Of a stretch of DNA of 64,000 nt, positions 23,889 to 35,210 are shown piece after piece (the first letter of the stretch is position 1; every line of letters starts with the position of its first letter). Position numbers and translations under genes: made by a program. Origin of the DNA: Sipunculus nudus (taxonomy: Eukaryota; Annelida; Sipuncula; Golfingiida; Sipunculidae); assembly GCA_026874595.1 (NCBI GenBank), contig CM049313.1, positions 50,455,659 to 50,519,658 on the forward strand, read 5' to 3'. The notes under the pieces were generated by a model that saw only the letters and a list, made by a program, of their open reading frames with translations, was not told where the DNA came from and made no database searches.

Positions 23889-24917
23889 GTAGGTGAGGTT
23901 TAAGCTGTACTTTTAACCGCCAGAAATTTACATATCGGTTTCCAAGGGATTAGACCCATGGAGACACCACAAGATTTATCTAGACTCACTTCTGCAATCA
24001 CACGGCAGTGCAACCGTATCTCGCATAGCAATTTCAGAAGCCTAGATTAATATGGCGTTATATTAGACAATTTACCTGAAAGTTTGACTTCATGATATTT
24101 GGATTTACGCTTAAACGTTTCTTATCATCCTTCGTATCGTCCCCACCGTAAGTGTGCATCAATAACACCCAGGCTGCCTATAATGTCCAGTGTCGGATGA
24201 GAAATTATTTATTGTAATAATATATTTACGGTTTAACTTATTATGGTACGACCTGATGAGGAATGGTAGTAATGCAACTTGCGGGTTTATATGTAGTTGC
24301 ACTGGTCAGTTACATTGTGACGTAGTCATACGTTTATGCCTTTTCATGTATCGGTCATGTTTGTTTCTGACATTGAGGAAGGTTTGTTAAAAGTACATTA
24401 GGTCTAGGCATTAAAATATAAACCTAAACATGACAGGTTAATACGTATGGACCTAATGTGAAAGTAATAATAAATAAAAATAAACGCATTAAAGCTATCG
24501 ATTTCACCTGTAATACATGGAAACAAGAGGGTGCCATAATAATCATTAGCTGTCAGCTCGTCCCCATTGGTTGAGCGGAACCACACACAGATCATAATTT
24601 AAACTTATATATACATAAATATATATGGTATGGTGTAATGTATTATTGGAAAAATATGCTAATCTGTATGGATACTCTTCCGGTACAAGTCCTGGGCAGT
24701 TACTCTTCTAGTGTACATACTCTACAATATGATATTTGTTCAACATAAAAATCCCCATGTTTATCTATGTTAAATGTTATATAAATGAAAAAAAAAACAA
24801 GAAACAAAACCGAAACTGACCACTAACAATAGACTTTAGAGAGTTAGATGGTTAGTTATGATAAAAGAAAAATAATTCTCTTCCCTATTTTGAATTCAAG
24901 AGCGAAGACATATACAA
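23889..24917. other. Unique AT-rich DNA, possible intron
   Basis: No recognisable ORF or repeat. If the exon at 23.88 kb is real, this is the start of its first intron. Confidence 0.3.
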
Positions 24918-24920
24918 CTG

Positions 24921-25210
24921 TCAAAGCTGGGCACTATAATGGAACCCGTGATACCTTAACTGGATTCACTACGAACAAAATTTCACTTTACCCCGCACTG
25001 TTTAGATTGCCCACTCCCTGATATTTACATGTGGTAAATTAAAATGCTTTTAACTCAAGATATATTTATATTAACATTAACTACGTGAGAGAAACGATAT
25101 TTAAAAGCTTGAATTAAATCATTAAAAATTAAGTTGACCTAAAAATGGTATTTATATTGGTAATTATTTTTATATTGACTTATACACGCCATACATAATC
25201 AGATAAAGAA
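24921..25210 (+). repeat. R2 interspersed repeat, copy 1
   Basis: Aligns with 26920-27140 over shared words CGCACTGTTYAGATT, TGCTTTTAACTC/TGCCTTTAACTC, ATTAACWACG and TATATTGACTYRTACACGCCAT. Its first 55 bp (GGCACTATAATGGAACCC to TTAACTGGATTCA) also recurs at 25654-25693. Role unknown. Confidence 0.6.
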
Positions 25211-25552
25211 TGAAATAATGAGCATTTTTAGTAAATTTAAAGAAAACTTTTGCCGGGGTAATCTGCCTGGGGCAAGGCGAAGCGGGGAATCATTTGAATT
25301 ATCTATTGAATCCGTATTCATAAAGATGCGTAACAGACGGCTGTGTTGAAAGGGAACATAAACTCTATATAAGAACTTAAATTAATGTTCGCGGGGATGG
25401 CTCGCTCTTATTTACAATTGTAATTAATGTATACCATGTTTATTATTTGATGAGCATGTTTTAACGACATTGAAGAAATTGTTTGACGCGTCCTTATGAT
25501 AAAACTGTATTTTATTTTATTTTTTTCTGCGAATGCATGTTGCTTTTAATCA
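25211..25552. other. AT-rich DNA between R2 and SINE-A
   Basis: Begins as a weak continuation of R2, then becomes unremarkable. Confidence 0.35.
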
Positions 25553-25645
25553 TCTGGACAGTCGAGGGATAAAACGCTCGGCTCCCTCCGATGGCGACCC
25601 GGGTTCGATCCCCGGAGTTGCATGAGAGTGGGTTTTATACACATT
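25551..25645 (+). mobile_element. SINE-A copy 2, 3'-truncated
   Basis: tRNA-like head with box A (ACAGTCGAGGG, 25558-25568) and box B (GGTTCGATCCC, 25602-25612). The T-arm is perfect: CCGGG, a 7-base loop TTCGATC, then CCCGG. After GAGAGTGGGTT the SINE body is lost and R2-related sequence takes over at about 25645. Best-preserved tRNA portion of the three copies, but with no credible acceptor stem, so not a functional tRNA. Confidence 0.72.
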
Positions 25646-25700
25646 TCGAAGCTTGGCACTATAATGGAACCCTTGATACCTTAACTGGATTCAGTAAGAG
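25645..25700 (+). repeat. R2 fragment
   Basis: CGAAGCTTGGCACTATAATG through CTTAACTGGATTCAGTA repeats the start of R2 copy 1 at 24921-24975 with only a few differences. Confidence 0.65.
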
Positions 25701-26905
25701 GCTAAAATTAAGCTTTTGTTAATGTGACAGCACGGTACCGTTACGATGTCTTTCGTAATGTATAAAATGCAATTAGTTGCAACAGTGGGTGTAATTACGT
25801 GGGTGGTCCACCAAGCAGTATGCGCATGCTTCACCTAATGAAGTAATGGTTCCTAGGCATGCAGATTGCCTAAAGGTACATTACCAAATATAAAGCAAAG
25901 CACTATGTATTATTAAATAACTGAAGGAAAATCTGGGGAAATGGTTTGAAATGTGTCATCCCCCGCCAGTGACAATATCTGACATGAATCTTTACAAAGT
26001 ACACTTCAGGAAAGTGAAATCTTGTAATTATTCCTGTTTTTCCTCAACCCTGGAACAGATAGATGAGCTCATAAAGAGGGATATGTTCATCTGCCATACA
26101 GATTTAAATGAACAATAAAACACTGTTTATAGGTTTCTTGTCCCAACGTGCACCTGTCTCAGCAGGAGATCAGTCTATTGTTCCGTAGAGCTCACAACGC
26201 TCCTCCTTACTGGTGGTCCTGGCAGAGCAGAGACTCCGTTCAACCACAATGAGTCGTCAGTGTAACGAATACGGTCATAAAACTTGGTAGGTTAGGAAAT
26301 GGTTATGTCTTTGACCAGCTTTATAATTATTGGATTCATGACCTTCACTTGTTATGACATAGTAAGTCAAGCGAGTTATCGCGCACAAGGAAAAGATTCA
26401 GATTTTATATTACTGTAACTAAAGAGTCATGACAGTGATACAAAGAGATGTTTGTGTTCCACGCTGGGTTATTGTGGCTGTTTCCGCAAAGGAGGAGGTC
26501 GGTCTTACTCTATTTGTCTTGTTTCCTTGGTTAAAGTGAGCTCATACGACATGTGAGATGGTAGCCTAACGATTGCTTTTCGCATTTTAGAAACGCCTTT
26601 CACGCTAGAAAACCGTATGGGCCCTTAGCTGATCGCATGATAGGAACACCAACAAATGAAGATAATGAACCGGATATAAATAATATAATAAACCGGAAAC
26701 GGCAGGTAGGGTTAAGATCGTATTTCAGAAGATTCCACTGTTGTGCCGTCATAACCATGGAAGAGCACGCATGTCGCGGGGATTGAAAACCCCTGTATAC
26801 CTAATGTCTGGCTATATATCGACCTAACATCGGAGCTCGATCCCGGTGTAAAGCCTACAGTTTATCCCCCATTTCAGGTTACCCCCGGTGATCTGAGTAC
26901 CCCCG
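25701..26905. other. Unique DNA, no gene seen
   Basis: No frame of note. Mixed AT-rich sequence with a slightly GC-richer part at 26150-26270. Confidence 0.4.
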
Positions 26906-26907
26906 AA

Positions 26908-27200
26908 ATAGACTGAACATAATTTCACATAACCACGCACTGTTCAGATTACTGACTCGCTGATTTTAACAGGTGTAAATTATTATGCCTTTAACTCGTG
27001 ATATATTATTTACATTAACAACGCGAAAGAAACCATATATAAAAGCTAGAACCAATCTATGAAAAATAAAATGGACGCAAAAATATGAACTATATTCTTA
27101 ATTATATTTATATTGACTCGTACACGCCATGCTAACATACGATAATCAAATATTAAACATAATTTGAGAAATCCAGAGGAAAAAATTATGAGAATTTGTC
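26908..27200 (+). repeat. R2 interspersed repeat, copy 2
   Basis: Diverged match to 24960-25210 (see copy 1), lying directly upstream of SINE-A copy 3. Both R2 copies have a SINE-A head downstream, at about 60 and 340 bp, which may mean the two travel or integrate together. Confidence 0.6.
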
Positions 27201-27203
27201 GGA

Positions 27204-27415
27204 CATCTGGATAGTCGAGGGGTAAAACGCTCGGCTCCCTCCGCTGCTGTCCCGGGTTCAATGCCCGGAGTTGCATGAGACTGGGTTGTAATGGCCTGTC
27301 CAGGGTTGGGTAGTTTTCTCGTGGTGGTTCGCTATCGAACGCCTTCGCCTTAGCCTTGAAGAGTCCCTAGATTACTTACAATACCTATGCGTATAATCCA
27401 TATCGAATAAATATT
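27204..27415 (+). mobile_element. SINE-A copy 3
   Basis: Box A TAGTCGAGGGG (27212-27222) and box B GGTTCAATGCC (27255-27265), with a perfect 5 bp T-arm CCGGG/CCCGG around TTCAATG. The body has CTATCGAACGCCTTCG and the tail CGTATAATCCAT...AATAAATA, matching copy 1. It appears near full length. Confidence 0.75.
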
Positions 27416-28999
27416 TATGATAATATCTTACTGAATTTGCTTGTGTCGCGGCTACAGGGCAACGACAGTTCAAGCGGGCACACAGGGCTAGGCGGGAAGG
27501 TGTATCACAGAATACTAACGTTTGCAAAGGACCTGTTACTTTATTAATATGTCCAAACTTAGATTTGATTGTATAATTTCCGTAACAGCAAAAGACGCCG
27601 CAGCAAATCAAATTAATTCTTAATTAAACTGAGAATATGTACTCAAATGATGAAAGGGTATAGTGGTTTGTTTAGCTGGAGCGTTTTGAACACAGATGGA
27701 CATTCCAAGTACGAAACGGTTACCAACCAATTACAGCTCAAATATGTTTTAAATTACAGTTGACTTTTCTCATCCCTACAATAATGGTACTGATACATAT
27801 GATATTAAACAATAAAAATTTTGGTAATAATAATAATACGGAATTGGCGATATATATTCCTATGTTCTTTTCCATGTGGTCATTGAATGAAGTGAAAATA
27901 ACAAAAGACTGACGACATTGGCCTGGTCGATAGCATGGTTGATATGGCCCTTTTTTCCTTAGTAAAATGATGAAATTTTCCTTATACATAAACCTGTCTT
28001 CATGTCTTCAGTGCTTTCGTATTTTATAACTCCGTATGTAGGAACCTGAAATCCGTAGTAAAATTACCAAGAAATCTTTAAAGTAATAATTTGCTTAAAG
28101 TTAAATTAAAGTCAAACTTTAATTAAAATCTAAAATATCGATTTAGGTATCGATGAGAAGGAACTAGTGTATTAACGTATAGATTTCTGAAGCTTGCCGA
28201 CTATTATCAGCTTGCCGCTCCCATTAACTGCACTATGAAGTTCATGAGATAATTGGCCTGTACCCACAAATCTCGTTCGGAGCAGGTGCATGGAGCCAGA
28301 TTACTTAATGTTGATGGATCCCATCAGTAAAGCACCATTAGTTGTTTCTTACTGCATATTCATAAACACTTATCGTGTTCCTTGTTCTATTACATTTCTC
28401 CTGATTCTAATTATTATGTTTTATCCCAGAATCTCTCATTTGTCAAATGAATGAATGGTATTCAAATTAAACTCCAAGGGAGATTATGTCTATGTGTTTA
28501 AAAACACGGTTATCGTTGATATAAAGACGCTTATTCTTTTTTAATGGCACATTTGGAATCCATCATGTAGCGAGTATTTACAAACATAATCAGGGCCCTT
28601 TTCCATCTAGTGAATATTTCTAGGCAGGAATAAAACTTAACAAGCAGTTTACTCTTATGAAATACATATTACAACCCTATCTTCAGCTGTAACTAATCTG
28701 GTAAATATTTGGCAATTTTCGGAAAAATTACGGTATTTTGTTTTATATAAGATGAAATCAAGCATGATAGGAGGGGTTTCATAAATTTCATGTTACACTA
28801 AAGAACATATGTAAAATATTACGAAATGCCTGTGTTTTCTAGATTAATTTCTTTATACATCCTTCAGTTTCATCTTCAAGGAGGAAAAACTGAACCACAA
28901 AATCAATCCGCCCCACCATGCACACTACCGGCTGGATAAATCGATCTCGACCTGATGGGTAAAGGATCCAGGGTCGTTAATATAGGAGGGAATGGGAAT

Positions 29000-29001
<2 letters not shown>
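27416..29001. other. Unique AT-rich DNA, no gene seen
   Basis: Minus-strand frames of 79-83 codons at 27372-27989 have no recognisable features and may be chance. No repeat seen until the TA run at 29002. Confidence 0.4.

Positions 29002-29035
<34 letters not shown>
29002..29035. repeat. (TA)n microsatellite
   Basis: Pure TA run of about 34 bp. Confidence 0.9.
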
Positions 29036-29037
<2 letters not shown>

Positions 29038-29264
29038 CAAGGAGGGGGGCATGTTGGTCAATGTAATCGCCTTAATTCAGAAAATTATATTTATATATTG
29101 CAAATGAAATATATTAAAAAATGGAACTATAGACTAAACTTTGTTTTAGAATTAACTTATACTTTAAACATAAAACCTTATTTTCTAAGACCATATGATA
29201 AATTGAATAAATTTGAAATGTGATTAAGAATATATATTTGAAACGTGTCTAATACATACGCTAT

Positions 29265-29270
<6 letters not shown>

Positions 29271-29301
<31 letters not shown>

Positions 29302-29352
29302 TGGTGCGTAATTATGTGCGCGCGCGCAAGAGACAATTCCCCCCCCCCCCCC
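29271..29352. repeat. (TA)n run, (CG)n tract and C14 run
   Basis: TA run at 29271-29298, a short CGCGCGCGC tract near 29318-29326 and a C14 run at 29339-29352. Confidence 0.85.
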
Positions 29353-29544
29353 GGGAAGTAAAATTGACGCCATTTAAAGAATTCGTTTCACAACAATGCA
29401 CTGCGGCTTTTAAATAAAAGAGTGGCCTTGGTATACTGTTACTGAAGAAGGTAGATGTAGCTTATTAAAACAGGATAGGTTGTTTATGAAAATGCCGAAA
29501 GCAGGGCCAGTTCTTTTATATTATGGTATTACACAACTGAAAGT

Positions 29545-29910
29545 GCAGGGGCGGATGCATTGGAGCTCGGCACCCTGACGTGGAGCGTGGTGTATTTGGC
29601 GCTGGACCTGTGACCGCAAGGTTGTGGGATCGCGTCCGGTTCTAACCGCCGTCTGCGCTAAGACTCCTTGGCAAAGTCTTCGCCAAAAGAGTGTGCTCTT
29701 TCAACCCAGAAGCGAATGGGTACTGGTCTAGCGCGGCAGGTAAATGTAGAACGAATAGCCTTCTGGTGCTTGATATGGCTGCTTAGGTTGTATGGTCCCC
29801 ATGGAGCCAATAAAGCTACAAGAAAAAACAGGACCGAAAACCAGGAAGGCAAAGTGTAAAGTTGGATGAGACTGACATCGTCGGTGATATCACACTATAT
29901 ACCCCCATCA
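29545..29910 (+). mobile_element. SINE-C, tRNA-related repeat
   Basis: The segment GCGTGGTGTATTTGGCGCTG (from 29585) continues with GACCTGTGACCGCAAGGTTG and a box B-like TGGGATCGCGTCC. This resembles a tRNA head with D-arm, anticodon arm and T-arm region in order. A roughly 250 bp body follows, with GCAGGTAAATGTAGAAC, CCATGGAGCCAATAAAGCTA and GCAAAGTGTAAAGTTGGATG. Part of that body recurs at 30095-30215. Two overlapping 63-64 codon frames here are artefacts. Confidence 0.55.
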
Positions 29911-30094
29911 TTACCTTTATACATGTACACAAGTGAACCAAGACTCCCTGTAGACTTAATGCATAACATTCGTGTGCAGAAGGATGAAAGAAACCGTCCG
30001 ATACGCAGATTACCCATAGTTCTTGTATCCAGTTCAGTAACCTGCCAGTATTTACTTTCCTGCAGACGTTATTTTTTTCCATATACCGTAAAGA

Positions 30095-30240
30095 GTCTGG
30101 TCATGGGTAGCAGGCAAATGTGGAACATCTAACCTTCTATTTATATACTCCCCAGTGAGCAGAGTAAATCTACAAGAATGAACAGTTAAGTAAAGTGTAA
30201 AGTCGGATCAGACCATAAGCCTCTTCCCATACCTTTATGC
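30095..30240 (+). repeat. Diverged second copy of the SINE-C 3' body
   Basis: TAGCAGGCAAATGTGGAAC, CCCCAGTGAGCAGAGTAAAT, CTACAAGAATGAACAG and AAAGTGTAAAGTCGGATCAG match 29730-29910 in the same order. The head is missing, so it is a 5'-truncated copy. Confidence 0.55.
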
Positions 30241-32618
30241 CTTTATTCTATATATGAATGTTTGCCACCGAAATAGCTAATTGAGATCGATTTTTCAGCA
30301 ATATCGGTTGAATTATATTAAATCATTGGTCAATAACATTTCAGCATTTTTTTTCATTGCCGAATGTATAAGTAGCAACAAAAGTCTGTTATTTCGATGG
30401 GCGTATTGTAATATTCCCTCTTGCGGTGCTTTTGTTTCATTCTGTTTGATACTTATACCGGGTTTATGTTTTTTTTTCTGGTTCCCGCACTGAGACAGAA
30501 GCTGTAAGATGTTGATGTATGCTGCTTCAATTACACTCTTAGGACTGTTACACTTATATCTGAGTGTGTTTGTTACAGCAGGTTGGTGAACTTCTTTGAA
30601 AGATGCGTGTGTTCTGTATATCCCTTCATGTACCGGACGTCGGGGGTTATATACAACAGACCTCCTGGTCAGCTCACAAACACCCTAAAGAGAGCACATC
30701 CCGCCGAAGTATAGATCTCCTGAAGTAGCCTTCTGCAACATCCAGAAGTAGGGTATATATACAAATTCTACACATGCAATTTCCAGAGCTGTCCCCTGGT
30801 AGTAGCATGTTAAAACCTGTTCAGTTGTGTGCAAAGAAGCGGGTTTCTGAGGTGGATATAAAATTTCACATGAAATTTACAGTGCATTTGTAATGGCTGA
30901 TCGTTTTTAGGACAAACGTTATATTAGGCAAAAAAAAAATAATCCACTCATCAAGTCTCGGCTGATGTGTTACGAATTCGAGGAATGATCTTGCAGCGTA
31001 TTCTTTCATTTCAACTGTCGTATCTATATGTAAAACTAAATGACCGAATTAACAATTTATTGTAAAATAAAAATTGTGCGCAACCAGATTTGAACCCATG
31101 GTTGTCCCTCCCATCGAAACTAAAGATAAACTTAAAGTTAGGAAAAGTTGACCCGCAAGATTTAAATTGTATATTGCGAGGTTATAAATTTAAATGCATC
31201 CCCGAAACAGACAAAATATCGATATTATGGTATACTGTGTCAAAATAACACTAAACATTCATTTCTTGCATTAGATTTTAAGGCAGAAATTCAAGCGACA
31301 ACCTTGATCGGCGTCACCCACTGGATTCATAACGACCGTCATCTGCCGTGTTTTCTGGTGACCGCCAAACACTCTATTTTTACTTTATTTGGTATTGTAA
31401 TAATACAACATTGTATAGATATATTCAAAGTAGGGACATATTCAAGGGGGGGGGGACGCTAAGGTGTGTCCTTCCAGTTTCTGAAGAAGGATCCCAACTC
31501 ATCTACAGCAATAGTCAGTCAAGGATAAGTTTTGTTATCGATTCGTACATTCAAATATTTGCTTTCCTTCTGTTTATTTCAAAATGGATAATTCTTCCAA
31601 TTGAATATTTTTTTTTTATTCTTCCATGTTGTTGAAAACAGAAGGAAAATTTTTCTTGAACTTATTTCCTGAATTAGCCCAACAGTCTGTTTGCCAAAGC
31701 CTCATTGCCTACTTGTCACTTTCACATTATGTTATTATCTTCCGAGACGATGACTAGATATTACTGACAGTCAGTTTCACGGGGAAAAAACGGCTTCCAC
31801 ATTCAATTTGTTACGTTCTAATCCGTTATTTAACATACGAGTCGACAGATGATAACTAATAATTTGAAATTAATTTTCATCAAAATTTCATCACCACTCA
31901 AGCTTAAAAGCTTGGAAATGGTATCTAAATATAACTTATATCACACATATTTCCTGAGGCAGGGTCCCATAGCCCCTACATTATATATATGTTTCGGTAC
32001 ACAGAACGTCGATTTTTCGTGAGTTTCGGGGGAGTCGGTACATACCCCAAAGTAGAACGCTAATGACACATCGTGCAAATTTATTATCACATAAGCTGTA
32101 ATTAAATAACATTTTTATTTAGTTAAAAAGTTCAAATCTGATCGATGCGACTTCGCTTCATTAGGGGTTGTTGGATTTATTGTATAACATTGTGAAAATG
32201 AAAATTTATTAACCTCCCGAACATTCTAATTGTTTCATTTGCAGGCGTAATTAAACATTATAAACATTCTATAAATTAAATAATTAATTCATGGGGCTGA
32301 GGATTAAGTAAGACTAAAACTTACAATACGTGTATTCCTTATATAATTTTTAGACAAGGAAATTTATTTATTTTCTCTAGAATGAAGACAAAGCCGTCTA
32401 AATCTGATAAAACAAAGTAGAGAAATTTGATGACCAAAACCCTTGATGACCAAAAACCACTTATTTTGTAAAATTAAGAAAAAGGTTAAATTTGTTAATG
32501 TCCTACAACCAAGGCGTGGCCATCGTTTTTTTGCAATAATTATATCTCGGTCAGGCGTCTGGTAATATGCTTTCCCTTGGTGTGTTGGTTTGCGTGTTAG
32601 CGATCTTACTCAACCCAT
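30241..32618. other. Unique DNA, no gene seen
   Basis: A 95-codon plus frame (31348-31635) crosses a G10 run at 31446-31455 and is not recognisable. At 31083-31105 the minus strand carries a box B-like GGGTTCAAATC, possibly an old SINE remnant. Otherwise AT-rich. Confidence 0.4.
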
Positions 32619-33195
32619 TGTTACAGGTGCTCTTTCTATTATGTGACACGGACGTAGCTCCTGTTGTGGCGCTCGTGTCTGGCCGCGTGTTACATTCTAT
32701 GTTTAATCCGTACTGGTTGAACTCTCGTTGTCATGTGAGCCTTGGGTTTTCACGCCTGGCCGGGGTCACGTGATGAGCCTAGTGTGGAGATACACAGCGC
32801 TGTTTTTCTAGAGAATTCCTGAAACGCGTGTTGTGCAAGGACCTTATCTGACGAATGCGGCAATTATAGATTTCAAAGACTTTTTCCTGGATTATATGCA
32901 TTTGGACTTCAGTTTACTTTCTGGGTTGTTGCAAGAACTTTCCACTGGACTGTCATTCTCCGAGAGTTTACATTTAAAGGACTTATCGTTGTGATGGTGT
33001 TGGTACCAGGTACTGTACTATTATCTGTCTGTGTGATTGTATTGACTTGTTGCTATAACGCTGTTTTACTGTATTGAATTGATTTAGTGTATTGTATTGT
33101 TAGGGTTGATTTAAGAATAAATTATAGTTATTTGTTAACAAAAAACCACTGACTTCTTTATTCATTCCCCTAAACTCACGCTGCCTAGTGTTACA
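32619..33195 (+). mobile_element. Possible solo LTR
   Basis: The block starts TGTTACAGG and ends CTAGTGTTACA, so it has the TG...CA outline of an LTR. It has an AATAAA at 33116-33121 and a GC-richer first half next to AT-rich flanks. GGACTT words occur in the second half (32903, 32978). No matching 4-6 bp target duplication is seen (CCCAT versus GAATC), and no internal retroelement sequence follows. The ends may be misplaced. A 68-codon frame at its start is not recognisable. Confidence 0.3.
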
Positions 33196-35130
33196 GAATC
33201 TGATTTTTTTTATCTCCGTTACAGAATTTGTGTTCATCACGCATACGTGATCTGTTTATATTAGGTTCCGTATCACCATTACGAATGGATTTTCATGAAA
33301 CATGCAGGGTGAAGGGTTAAAGTAAGACACAAGGAACGTTAAATTCTCAAGGTAATCTTTATCGCTATGTAATTTGAATGGTTCTTTACCATTTTTTAAA
33401 GCCATACCTTTGTTCCTACCGAAAGTTAGGACCATTTATTGGTATTTGGGACCTCTTGTGTTCCAGAGCTATAGTTTTGTGAACCATGACGATGAATTAG
33501 GCACTGTTTGATTTGGATCCTGGCGAGGGAATGTAGTCGGACGGACTACATTTATAGCAGTAAAATGTCTCTTTCAGGTATTCGACAATGACACGAGGTT
33601 GGGAACACATTGATCATATAGAAGGAAGCATTGAAATGAAAAAAAAATTATAACAGTTTTTTACTTAATGGGTGCATCTTTACGAAATCACGCCGCCATT
33701 ATTATTATTATTATTATTATTAATACTATTATTACTTTTACAGCACAGCTATATTTATTGCAACAATCAAGGCACCATTTTCTAATGAAGTTTGCTTTTT
33801 CATGTATCAAATCAACTTCAGGGTTACTGGATTCATTTACTTAAATTCTTTTGTTCAAAATTACAAGTATATATAACGATGGATGCACGCACGCGTGGAT
33901 CGGACTGTAGGATCTACTGATGTGTATTATAATGTTTCAGGATTTACTCTAAATGTATTAAGTTTAGAATTTTCAATATTGTGTCTTTAAATAAACCTTT
34001 ACTCAGTGTCATCGTTTTTTCAAAGTGCTATAACAAACACATGCCTCTACCATTTGTGAAATATTGTAATATTTATCATGATACCTCATATATTGACAAG
34101 GGCACAGCCTATTTCTATCATTTTATTCTAATGAATTCCCCTAATGAAGTGTCCTGTGTTATTTAATGATATAATGTGAGACAGAATTACAATTAATACA
34201 AATCAGTTTAGATCGCAGGTGCATTTACCCAGTTAATTAATTAAATAAACTCCCCCAATTTATAAAAAATGTGTGAAACTAAATCGTTAACATATACCAA
34301 AGAATGCAAAAAAAAACTGATAAAATCATTCGTTCTTGTGTTTTTAGTTGTATCCTGATATCAGAACCTTAAAACAAAACATGCAATCTTTACAAAAATC
34401 AAAGCATGTCATCCATTTAACTAATAGTGTAAGGTATCCAGTCCATAGGATGAGATACACGTTAGGTTCATTTGACTGATGTTCATTTCGAGAAATAGTT
34501 GATAAATCTCTAATATAGGACTTGTCTGTGTTATGTAATTATCATGCTCTTTTTACGAGTTTCACATCCTAAGAATTTGCCATTTAAACCAATTACATAC
34601 ATATTTCAGCTCTGACTCGAAAGAGAATATACCGGTAATATTTCATATAATTCTGAGTGACATATTCTTAATAATGTACATGGTTTTTGTTACAGTAAGC
34701 ATTGAATAAAACAAGCAGCAACAACAAAGACCTTGGCTTCCGCAGGTCGCAATGGAATCGTCTCAGACACAGGCTTTGCCATCTATACAAGTTAACTTAA
34801 TAATTAAAAATTGATGTATAGTCGTTGCCTATATTGATACCACGATAGGATCTCTAATTTAAGTGTTCTTGTGTTCACACAGCGTCACACTTCAGTAACA
34901 CGGATTCATCTGGTGAGCTCAAGGGCAAACTGTAACCCTAATACCAATGAATTGGCGGTCACTGGCCAGGACTAAAAAAATCGCCTTGTGTGATACAGGG
35001 GTACCAATTCCTGTAAACTAAAAACATATAATAGTGATCCAGAGAACTCCAAAATTATTCCTTGTAGGTTATCCTAACCCTCAACTAGATGCCCGTTAAA
35101 TTACGTGTAAAATTTGTAAATTTCAAATCA
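33196..35130. other. Unique AT-rich DNA
   Basis: Contains a 9 bp perfect hairpin (AATGTAGTC/GACTACATT, 33530-33552) and an (ATT)n run at 33698-33722. No frame beyond 61 codons is recognisable. Confidence 0.4.
33530..33552. repeat. Perfect hairpin, 9 bp stem and 5-base loop
   Basis: AATGTAGTC and GACTACATT are separated by GGACG. A T tract does not follow, so it does not resemble an RNA polymerase III terminator. Function unknown. Confidence 0.7.
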
Positions 35131-35136
35131 ACTGAC

Positions 35137-35210
35137 CACGTGGAAAATATGATCACGTGACGGAGGTGTATATAAAGTTAAAGTATCATATGCCTGAAAC
35201 ATTCACAGTT
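35137..35210 (+). promoter_or_regulatory. Candidate core promoter: two E-boxes and a TATA box
   Basis: CACGTG occurs at 35137-35142 and 35154-35159, the second within ATCACGTGAC, close to the TFEB/MITF-type GTCACGTGAC. TATATAAAG follows at 35169-35177. An initiator-like TTCACAGTT at 35202-35210 lies about 30-36 bp past the TATA box, a suitable distance. The order (activator sites, TATA, initiator) points to transcription on the plus strand. Downstream ATGs near 35255 and 35330 open only very short frames, so the transcript could be non-coding or have its coding exon farther away. Confidence 0.4.

Noticed and set aside
25551-25645. Functional tRNA gene
   Set aside because: Box A, box B and a perfect T-arm are present, but no convincing acceptor stem or anticodon arm. 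It belongs to a repeated family with a non-tRNA body, so it is a SINE.
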